Origin: CBDCHC01 sp965217075
GTDB taxonomy: Bacteria; Pseudomonadota; Gammaproteobacteria; PS1; Pseudothioglobaceae
Direction: 5' to 3'
DNA length: 64,000 nucleotides
Assembly (NCBI GenBank): GCA_965217075.1
Contig: CBDCHC010000008.1
Location: 124,001 to 188,000, forward strand
The position numbers and the translations under genes are program-made. The notes beneath the pieces are model-generated. The model saw nothing but the letters and a program-made list of their open reading frames with translations, did not search any database and was not told the DNA's origin. Numbering within the stretch: position 1 is the first letter of the stretch; every line of letters begins with the position of its first letter. This document shows positions 34,181-42,138 of the stretch, in pieces.

Positions 34181-37100
34181 TTAACCCACAATAAGTCTGC
34201 AAAATTTTAAATAACGGTTAAATAAAGAAAGACACATGTTTTTATCATTTATAACTTCGTATGATTTCATAATATTTTTAAACCCTTCATGCCCGCTATT
34301 TTTAAATAAATAGTCCAGTGTTTCCTGTCTTGTATTTATATCTTTTAGCGCTATCGCAATAGGTAAATGAAAATATTTAGAATTGCTTGTCCAAAAATCT
34401 GTGTGAGGGAAGTTATTTTTCACTAAATAATCAAAAAGCAATTCAAGGTTTTTATTTATTCCAAGGGTCTTCTCTATAAGAACCCTCCAAGATTCACAAC
34501 TACTTAAAATAATGCCATTGTCATAATTATCTAATTTTTTATATTTACCTGCAACTTGCCTTGATGTAGTGCATTTTCTTACTTCGTTAATAAACTTTTG
34601 CTCTAAGTTGGTTTTTTGCCTTTTAATGAAAGGTTTTTCGTTGTTATTTTCTTCGTCAAATGTTAAATTAAATTTTTTGTTATACTTACTACATAATTGT
34701 TGAAAGTGTAGTTTTTCATTTTGGAAACTAGAATCATTTAAGTAATAATCAATATCCTGCTGTATCAACCTTTCAACTTGATTGTATGCTTTTTCAAACG
34801 CAATTTTATTTTCTTCAATTGAATATAAATTAGACTCCGCAATATTTAAATAAACGATAAATTTTTGTTCATAATAATCTGGTCTTGGCTTTCCTTTATG
34901 TCCATAATTTTTTCTAAACTCAGTCATATCCTTTTCAATTCCTTCAAAGCCAAACCCCTGCTTTACTTTTGCCTTCAAAATAGAAGTAATAATCTCATTG
35001 TTATGTCCTTTTATTTCAACCAATTCCCTCTTAAGTTGCTCCGCAAGTTTAATATTTGTTTTTGCAATAATTTCAATTAAAAGATGCGGACCTCTCCATG
35101 TATGATCTCCATCGGTAATTTGAACCACACGCATTGTTAAATCAAAAACTTTTCTAGCATAACTTTCTTTTTTCTTGTCATCTGCCCAGTTATTCATCCA
35201 AATTATTTCAAAAGCATCAGTTAATGCATAGCTTACTATTGTATCTTTATGCCAACCATGTCTTAAAATCCCTTCAATTATGCCTTTTTCAAAATATGAT
35301 ACTGATTTCTGATTATCAATTTTTGAGAAAAATATGCTGAGATCGAAACACCTGTCAATATAAGAAGGAAAATCGTCATCCCAATTAGATAATCGCTCTT
35401 CTATTGGAGCTAAATCACTTTCGTTTATTATTCTGAAAAATCTATTTGAAGCTAAGCGATTAAATTGTAAGAAAAAACTAAACGGAATAATGTTGTTTTC
35501 ATCTTTAACTAATATTTTCTTTAGATTTAGTAGCTTTTGATTATCTTTTTCAAGAGCAAATATATCAGCCCAAAGAAATGAAATATTAACTTTTAAGTAT
35601 TTTCCACAATAATTGTCTTCATAATAAAAATTAATATAGCGAATATAATCCCTTACAATTGATTCAATTTCTTTTTTTTCTTTTAACAATGAAATAAAAT
35701 CTTTGAACAAAGCAGAATACAAACCTAATTCATTGTAATGTTGTTGCAAATATTTTTCAAAGGAAAATTCATCAAGTATGTATGAAGCTATGGCAAATTT
35801 TACATGCGTCTTATCCCAACTCCAATCCACTGGTCTTTTTTCTCTGATTTCTGCCAATGCGGTTTTTACAACTTCTATCTCTTTTTTTGAAATATGTATA
35901 TTGAAATATTTTTTATAAAAAATAATGCTTATATTTTCTTTAGAATAACTTTTAATAAATAATTTAATTTCTTTATGTATTGATTTTGATTGCACAAAAA
36001 TTGGCAAATATTTAATAGATTTAAAGACTTCTAAAAGAGATATAAATTCATACTTGTCAAAGCTACTTATCAATTTATAAAAATTATCTTTCTTTTCTTT
36101 AAGGCAGACGCGGAAAAATGATTTTACTAACTTTTCTTTGCCATTTTCTTTATGATGCCAGTTGTTGTTATTTGAAGAAGTTTCGTAATTTTTTCTTATT
36201 AAGCTAGTAAAAACCTCTTTAACATTTTCATCTTTTATTACCAATCTATAATAAACCCAATTTTCAAACTGACCCCAAAAAGGGTCATCTAAATGGTTAT
36301 TTTCTCTAAGGTTTTCATGAAATTTGTGTTTATCAAACAAAGATTGAGTTTTTTGCAATTGTGTTATAAGACTATTTGCAATTTCAATATTTGCTGACTT
36401 CCACAATAAGGCAATATTTTCTATTAAAGAGGCGATACTTATTTGCCAAATACTTTTTAAATAATCATCTACACGAAAGTTGCTTTTGTCTTTATTCCAC
36501 TTCTTAAACTGGCTTTCCAGCTCTTGAAAATCAATAGATATTTTATCTTTAATTTGGAGATTTTCACTTTCTAATAATTCATTAAAAATATTTTTATCTT
36601 GCGAGGTCAGTGCGGGAATAAATTCACTAGAATTCATATAATAAGCTTCATCAACACCAAAACCTTTGTGCTTACCTAAATAAACATCAATCAGATTTAA
36701 TTCGACCATACCAGGTAGATTATTTTCTTTTTCGTATTCTTTTCTTAGGTATGGTAGAAATAATTTTTCAAAATATTCACGGTTTGCAAGGAGTTTTAAC
36801 TCTCTTATAATTTTAGGATTTTTCTCATACTCACCTTTTAGTTTTTTGGTAAAAAAATATTCCTGGTATCTTCTGTGTTGGTATATAAAACTAGTATTAG
36901 AGTTATCTGAAGAGTCGTATGAATTGTCAAAAAATAAATTAGCAGTATAATTAATGATGCTATTTATAGACTTATAATCTAGGCGTGGAAACTTATCTAA
37001 AATAAGTTTTTGCAAATCTTTTTGTGAAAAGCGAAACTGAAATTTCTTTTGAAATTCAAATGAAATATCTTGATTTAAATTTAAAATTTCCTCTTTTTTA

Positions 37101-38377
37101 CAATTTAGTAAGTTTAGATTTTCAATATTTTTCTTGTGTTCAGAATTATCTAAAAGTAAGTTTATCTTTTTAGAAAAAAGATCAAGAATTGTGCTAGATT
37201 CATCTAATTCTTCTATTGTGTCCCACAATAACTTAATCAATAAAATGTCCTTGATTTCAGAAATTATGACTGAATTAATTTTTTTAAATTTCTCTAATTT
37301 TTTTTGCTTTAATTTATCACTTTTGACCTTGAAATAATTGTCTAAATAATTTACTTTTAAATCTGCTATTTGGTATTCAACAATATCATTAAAATAATTT
37401 TTTGCCTTTATTCTATTAGAATTACCAGATCGACAAGAAATTATAATTTTCTTTGTATTAGATTTTTGACTTAATTCATGCATTTGAAATAATGCATTAT
37501 CAGCCGCACTTTCATCTAATTCGTCTAGTCCGTCAAAAAGATAAATAAAACCTAGCTCTTGACCATTAACTTTAGAATCATTCTTTCTTTCTCTAACAAT
37601 ATTTTCTAAAGTATTGGTTATACAGTTTTTTAGATTTATTAAAACAGGCACAGCATTGTTGGCTGTCAATACTTCAATCATTTCATTTTCTTCACCCTTA
37701 TCTAAACCTCCAAAAGTTTCTAATAATTTATGCATAAAAACACTTTTTCCTGCTCCTGGATGACCAGTTAGTAAAAATATATTTTTATTTTCTAAAATAC
37801 TGTTTGAGACATTTGCTGGTTTTTTATCTTTACCTACAAATGGCAGCTCAAGATACTCTTCTGACTGTATAAATGTTAAAAGATTTGGGTTAGAGTTATT
37901 TTTTATAAATCCAAGTTCATCACTACTGCCAAAATATAACTGTGCTAAATCTAAATTTGCAGGTTGAGAAAGTTTTAATAAAAAATCTTTATCAGTTACA
38001 TACTCTATGTTGATACCATTTTTTTGCGATTCTTTCTTTATTTCTTTTTCATATTTTGTTGATTCAGTTTTGTTTAGTGTTCTATCTCTATTGGAATAAA
38101 TAAAAACTTTATCCAGCTCTGGATAAAGTTTTATCCCATTAATAACAGAGCTTTCCACCTGCCTCCAATCAAACTTACTATCGAAAAACTTTGCTTGAAA
38201 CCCATATTTTTTGCCATTCACTTCAAACGGTTCAGTTTCAATTCCAGGTTGATTTTGATATGAATTTATCTTAGATATTTTTAGCTCCCTACAACACAAA
38301 AACATACAAATATCTTCAAAAGATTTTTGTTTGCTTTCTCCTCTTAATCCTAGGTTATTCCAATCAATATGCTGCAT
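34181..38377 (-). CDS. large nuclease-NACHT STAND protein (Avs-like anti-phage sensor)
   Basis: 1398 residues. N-terminal domain (1-150) looks like a Cap4/Mrr-type PD-(D/E)xK nuclease: residues around GIETEPFEVNGKKYGFQAKF contain Glu and the Q-A-K motif. The NACHT NTPase follows: Walker A LLTGHPGAGKSVFMHKL (about 206), Walker B GFIYLFDGLDELDES (about 280), then IIISCRSGNSNR. Residues about 500-1398 are helical and probably the sensor. This three-part plan is that of Avs and bacterial NACHT defense proteins, which cut DNA after recognising a phage protein. Uninterrupted standard-code frame, so it may work. It is 7 bases downstream of a Fic gene. Confidence 0.78.
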   Translation of the reverse strand: MQHIDWNNLGLRGESKQKSFEDICMFLCCRELKISKINSYQNQPGIETEPFEVNGKKYGFQAKFFDSKFDWRQVESSVINGIKLYPELDKVFIYSNRDRTLNKTESTKYEKEIKKESQKNGINIEYVTDKDFLLKLSQPANLDLAQLYFGSSDELGFIKNNSNPNLLTFIQSEEYLELPFVGKDKKPANVSNSILENKNIFLLTGHPGAGKSVFMHKLLETFGGLDKGEENEMIEVLTANNAVPVLINLKNCITNTLENIVRERKNDSKVNGQELGFIYLFDGLDELDESAADNALFQMHELSQKSNTKKIIISCRSGNSNRIKAKNYFNDIVEYQIADLKVNYLDNYFKVKSDKLKQKKLEKFKKINSVIISEIKDILLIKLLWDTIEELDESSTILDLFSKKINLLLDNSEHKKNIENLNLLNCKKEEILNLNQDISFEFQKKFQFRFSQKDLQKLILDKFPRLDYKSINSIINYTANLFFDNSYDSSDNSNTSFIYQHRRYQEYFFTKKLKGEYEKNPKIIRELKLLANREYFEKLFLPYLRKEYEKENNLPGMVELNLIDVYLGKHKGFGVDEAYYMNSSEFIPALTSQDKNIFNELLESENLQIKDKISIDFQELESQFKKWNKDKSNFRVDDYLKSIWQISIASLIENIALLWKSANIEIANSLITQLQKTQSLFDKHKFHENLRENNHLDDPFWGQFENWVYYRLVIKDENVKEVFTSLIRKNYETSSNNNNWHHKENGKEKLVKSFFRVCLKEKKDNFYKLISSFDKYEFISLLEVFKSIKYLPIFVQSKSIHKEIKLFIKSYSKENISIIFYKKYFNIHISKKEIEVVKTALAEIREKRPVDWSWDKTHVKFAIASYILDEFSFEKYLQQHYNELGLYSALFKDFISLLKEKKEIESIVRDYIRYINFYYEDNYCGKYLKVNISFLWADIFALEKDNQKLLNLKKILVKDENNIIPFSFFLQFNRLASNRFFRIINESDLAPIEERLSNWDDDFPSYIDRCFDLSIFFSKIDNQKSVSYFEKGIIEGILRHGWHKDTIVSYALTDAFEIIWMNNWADDKKKESYARKVFDLTMRVVQITDGDHTWRGPHLLIEIIAKTNIKLAEQLKRELVEIKGHNNEIITSILKAKVKQGFGFEGIEKDMTEFRKNYGHKGKPRPDYYEQKFIVYLNIAESNLYSIEENKIAFEKAYNQVERLIQQDIDYYLNDSSFQNEKLHFQQLCSKYNKKFNLTFDEENNNEKPFIKRQKTNLEQKFINEVRKCTTSRQVAGKYKKLDNYDNGIILSSCESWRVLIEKTLGINKNLELLFDYLVKNNFPHTDFWTSNSKYFHLPIAIALKDINTRQETLDYLFKNSGHEGFKNIMKSYEVINDKNMCLSLFNRYLKFCRLIVG

Positions 38378-38384
38378 TTTTTAT

Positions 38385-38984
38385 TTAAGTTAAATTTCCC
38401 TGCATTTTTATAAGCCCCTCATAATCACCATTATCAGCTCGCTTTAATGCTTGAATATAATCGCCTCTATGGATATTTTCCTTAGCAAGTAAATTTTCAT
38501 TCCATTTTGTTGGACTTAAATCATTTTGCTTTAGATAAATATTAGCAAGCATCCTAGACCATCTACCATTACCGTTTAAAAATGGATGAATAACCACTGC
38601 TCTATAGTGTAGCCTTGCTGCAATTTCTATTACATCAAAGCTTTTATTTGACTGCCAAAAATCTAAATCATCTGCTAGTTTTTTAAGCTCAGTGCTAACA
38701 AGGTAAGCCTTAACTCCAAAATTAAGTTCAACCATTCTTATTTTTCCTGCCCAATCCCAAACATCATCAAACATTTCTTCATGTAATTTCAAGAAAAAAT
38801 TAGCATCAAAAGAGGCTGATTTTTTATTTGGCATACCCCCTAAATAATCAAGACTTGCTTTTAGGATATTTTGAGCTTCGAAAAAATAAATTTCATTAGC
38901 ACTATAGGTTTTATCTTTGTCTAGTTTTAAACCCGATAAATCACTCCCATAAGTGGCATCGGCAATTTTGGTTTTATCATCCAT
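38385..38984 (-). CDS. Fic/DOC-family protein, mobile mystery protein B type
   Basis: 199 residues. The active site is HPFLNGNGRWSRMLAN (catalytic His, intact HPFxxGNGR). The fold order KLHEEMFDDVWDWAGKIR, then RLHYRAVVIHPF, matches the small Fic proteins called mobile mystery protein B, often found on mobile elements. It is preceded by an XRE-type HTH gene on the same strand, as in toxin-antitoxin pairs, and followed by the NACHT gene. It could AMPylate a host target or be tied to defense. Frame intact. Confidence 0.83.
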   Translation of the reverse strand: MDDKTKIADATYGSDLSGLKLDKDKTYSANEIYFFEAQNILKASLDYLGGMPNKKSASFDANFFLKLHEEMFDDVWDWAGKIRMVELNFGVKAYLVSTELKKLADDLDFWQSNKSFDVIEIAARLHYRAVVIHPFLNGNGRWSRMLANIYLKQNDLSPTKWNENLLAKENIHRGDYIQALKRADNGDYEGLIKMQGNLT

Positions 38985-39015
38985 TAGTTAATATGGTTAA
39001 AAGTTAAAAAATGGA

Positions 39016-39393
39016 CTAGTTGATCCACAGGCTTTTTTGATGCTGGTGCAAAAAGCTATCTTTAGCTTGTTCTATGAGTAAATTTAATTGCTCATTATCC
39101 AAACCTTGCTCTTCAAGTGATGAAGTATCCTGTACAAGAGAAACTATATATAAGGCTTTTTCTTTGGCTCTGTTTTGTTCTAGCTCATTTATACTGAGTG
39201 TTTCATTACCAGCAAAATCAAGCCCCAATAGATGAGTTATACTTTCTACTGTGGATATTTTTACATCTTCACCTGCTAAAAAACGAGTGATAGTTCTATT
39301 CCCAAGATTTGATAGTTTGGCAATATTATCAATCGTTAAGCCGATTTGTCTTTTTCTTTTTTGCACTCTTTTGAGTAAATCTAATCTAGTCAT
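39016..39393 (-). CDS. XRE-family regulator, possible antitoxin of the Fic gene
   Basis: About 125 residues from the ATG of MTRLDLLKRVQKRKRQIGLT. HTH seen in TIDNIAKLSNLGNRTITRFL and VKISTVESITHLLGLDF. The frame is open further upstream, running into the recoded ribbon-helix-helix gene without a stop, but ATG at 39393 is the natural start. It precedes the small Fic gene by 31 bases, so it may repress the pair or act as antitoxin. Helical Gln-rich C-terminus. Confidence 0.68.
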   Translation of the reverse strand: MTRLDLLKRVQKRKRQIGLTIDNIAKLSNLGNRTITRFLAGEDVKISTVESITHLLGLDFAGNETLSINELEQNRAKEKALYIVSLVQDTSSLEEQGLDNEQLNLLIEQAKDSFLHQHQKSLWIN

Positions 39394-39449
39394 AATGATG
39401 TATTTTAACAAGTAAGTTGTTAGTATTATGTCATAAGTGGCTAAAAAAT

Positions 39450-39699
39450 CAAATTTATTTTTCAAAAACTTCGGTTTTGTTCAAAATATCTTTCAAATAA
39501 GTGACTGTCCAGCCCTTGTTTTAATTTGCTTATATTCACTGAGAGTAAAACGCAAACCAATAAGCTCAGATTGTTTTTCAGCCTTTGGTTTAGGTTTGCG
39601 TCAAGCTGGAATATTTTGAGTGTTGATTGATTTTTCTAAATTTATTAGTGTATTTTTACTTTTTACTTTCCATACGGATACATCGTTTTTACCTGGCAT
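39450..39699 (-). pseudogene. ribbon-helix-helix partner of ParA, written with UGA = Gly
   Basis: Starts ATG at 39699, overlapping the ParA stop by 11 bases: MPGKNDVSVWKVKSKNTLIN, then NIPA-UGA-RKPKPKAEKQSE, LIGLRFTLSEYKQIKTRAGQ and SLI-UGA-KIF-UGA-TKPK. With Gly, A-G-R-K-P-K-P-K followed by a beta strand and helix is the standard plan of plasmid partition or CopG-like proteins. Three UGA codons, no other lesion. Its own stop seems lost: the frame runs straight into the XRE gene, so the 3' end is arbitrary and a recombination joint is likely near 39450. Confidence 0.72.
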
Positions 39700-40332
39700 A
39701 TTTTGTATCGATTAAATGATAAATATCGTTAAATTGTTTACTCACTTCCCTGTATTGGTAGTTTGCCAATCAAGAGGCTTGCATTAATTGTGAGATTGAT
39801 TTTTCTTGCTCAAATATAGTTATCCGAACACACTGGAGTATTTAAGTGGCAATACGGGGATATTTGGGCTGATTTGAGAATGCACCGCATTTTGGATATT
39901 TTGCATATCCTCACATTTTGACCAATTAGTAAAAATATCATTCTTATTACGCTTTTGTAGTTTGGTGGCAATCACAACCACGTTTTTATTAAGCTCCAAT
40001 ACCTCAGCAATAGTATTTAAACCAGCCTTAATTGCCTTAACTTCGTTGTAGATAGGTACAAGCACCGCATCAGACTGTTTAATCGCTGTGGTGATACTGA
40101 GTGCTGTTTTTGAGATTGACCCAGCTAAGTCAAAAACCATATCAATGTTATCTCCCACTTCGGGAAATGGCTCATTTAAATCAAGACAAAACAAACGCTC
40201 ATCAGCGATAAAGCCATCAAACACATGATAAGGCTCATTGGTTCAAATAGCATATCCCCTATCTAGGGCTATATTGGTTGCAATCGGGGTTTTACCAGCA
40301 GATCACTTGGTGCTGTATACGGTGATTTTCAT
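39689..40332 (-). pseudogene. parA: ParA-family partition ATPase written with UGA = Gly, frameshifted
   Basis: About 214 codons. The start is MKITVYSTK-UGA-SAGKT, where Gly gives the deviant Walker A KGSAGKT of ParA/Soj/MinD proteins; Trp there would abolish it. Next PIATNIALDRGYAI-UGA-TNE, then DMVFDLAGSISKTALSITTA (Walker B-like) and SDAVLVPIYNEVKAIKAGL. After KYSSVFG a TAA appears, but a one-base shift near 39825 continues ITIFEQEKSISQLMQAS-UGA-LANY and NDIYHLIDTKYAR to the end at 39689. The protein would segregate a plasmid or integrated element. Three UGA codons plus one frameshift; dead in the host. Confidence 0.85.
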
Positions 40333-40551
40333 AATTATTGGGTTAATCGAATTAACAAGATATTTCACAAATACTAATATAATCAGAAAAACTGATATTG
40401 CAAATTATTGTGAAATAATCAATTAAATCAATATTTTTAGTTATTTCAATATACTCAAAATAATAGGAATAATTGATAATTTTTAGTGAATGAAAATAAC
40501 TGGGTTAATCAGTATTTTTTAAACACTCGAAAATATATTTATAGGGAAGTG

Positions 40552-41738
40552 TTAGCCGCTTTGATTTTTTAGCTTATCTAAATAATCAGCATACCACTTG
40601 CATCATATCCGTGCGTTCCTCCAAATACTCGGCATGATTATAAGCACCACGCACTTTTTTACGCTCTTGGTGAGCAAGTTGTTTTTCAATTACATCACCC
40701 CTAAATTTATTCTCATTAAGAATGGTTGAAGCCATACCTCTAAACCCGTGAGATACCATACGACTGTGATATTTTCCATTTCTCATTCGTTTTATTGCGA
40801 TATTAACTGATGCTGAATTCATTGACTTTTCTTGATTTATACTACTTGGGAAAATATATTCTCCATTGCGACTAATAGGAAGTAGTGATTCTAAAATAAT
40901 TTTGACTTAGCTGGGAAACGGAATTAAATGATCTTGTCTTATTTTCATATATTTGGCAGGAATAAGCCACTCAGATTTTTCAAAATCAATATAGCTCCAT
41001 TTTGAATTAGCTAGCTCGCTTGGTCTAACAAAAATATAGTAATATAAGTAAGGCAGATTTAACTATAATTGTGCCGTGATATTCGCCCATATCCCGCAAT
41101 AATTCGCCTATATTATCCTCATCCGTCAAGGTTGGCATGTGTTTGGTTTTTGCGTTTTTAAGCATACCTCTATAATCTTGAGTTACATCACGATTGCAAT
41201 AACCCTTAGCTACGCCATAACGAAAAATCATCGAACAACAAGAATTAACGCGCTTACCAGTTTCAACATATCCCAAGTCTTGAATAGACTCGATAATATT
41301 GAAAAGCATCGGAGCTTCAATATCTTTTAGTGGAATTTTCCCAACAAGAGGGAATAGGTATATTTCCAGCCTACGCAAAACCAGTTTATTATGTCTATCA
41401 TTGCTGTGCTGGTAATGTTTAGCGTGCCAATCTAGTACAACCTCTCTAAAAGGTCGCTCGGTCGCTAGTTTGATTTTTTGAGTTTGCTTATGAGCGGAGG
41501 GATTAATGCCTTGCTCCAACATATCCATATATTCCCTTTGTTTGGCTTTTGCCTGCTTCATGGATATTTGTGGATATTTACCCAGTGAAACCATACAGCG
41601 TTTTTTTGAAAACGAGTATCTGAATCGCCATAATTTGCTTCCTGTTGCTTTGACCAAGAACGATAAACCAGCATCTACATTGATGGTATAATCGTTGTTT
41701 TTCGGCTTAGCGTTCTTTATTTCTATATTTGTTGCCAT
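40552..41738 (-). pseudogene. P4-type tyrosine integrase, broken
   Basis: About 395 codons. N-terminal DUF4102 arm-binding domain: NIEIKNAKPKNNDYTINVDA and CMVSLGKYPQISMKQAKAK. Catalytic domain: RPSELANSKW (Arg I), SRMVSHGFRGMASTILNE (H-x-x-R) and QLAHQERKKVRGAYNHAEYL (His and Tyr). Lesions: a frameshift near 41030 just before VRPSELANSKW, a TAA near 40905 after HLIPFPS where Gln is expected, and a shift at the end before WYADYLDKLKNQSG. It should have mediated integration at tRNA-Ser. The adjacent degenerate attachment site supports this. No longer functional. Confidence 0.85.
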
Positions 41739-42138
41739 AGTATTTCCCTAGTTTATCAGATAAAGTGTATACCATTCGTATACCACTTTGATTGCAATAG
41801 AGAGAAACCATGTGAAACAACTTGAAACTATAACGCTTTGATTTATAATTAAAACAATAGGCGTTGAGACAAATTGAAACAGCATAAAAAACTGTTTTGG
41901 ATTTCTCACTCTCCACCATTTATTACATAAACTAAATTATCGGCTGCTCAGCACATAATATTATTACTAAAATAATTAAACTACAATTATTAGTATTAGT
42001 ATACATTTTTATTATTACTATTTTTTATAAAATGAAAATGCAGTAAAACAAACTAAAAATTGTACATATAATAATAAAAGAAATATGATTATTTTAAAAA
42101 AAATAACTTATGTTAATAAGCAAATAATGCCTAGTTTT
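41739..42138. other. intergenic joint between island and host, with degenerate attachment site
   Basis: No supported gene. At 41893-41920 the bases GGATTTCTCACTCTCCACCATT resemble the 3' end of tRNA-Ser (GAATCCCTCTCTCTCCGCCATT); 15 of the last 18 positions agree by eye. This is the likely right attachment site. The remainder is AT-rich host spacer. Confidence 0.5.

Noticed and set aside
30200..40905. TAA/TAG read as glutamine (ciliate-type code) because several stops stand at Gln-like positions
   Set aside because: Host genes throughout end normally in TAA, the lesions are single and scattered, and most island genes with them carry frameshifts too, so decay explains them better.
19465..41900. 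CRISPR arrays
   Set aside because: No regularly spaced direct repeats with unique spacers and no cas-like genes are visible in the island.
41707..41919. A 70-codon minus-strand frame beginning inside the attachment-site copy
   Set aside because: No protein family likeness; the start lies in the degenerate tRNA-like bases.
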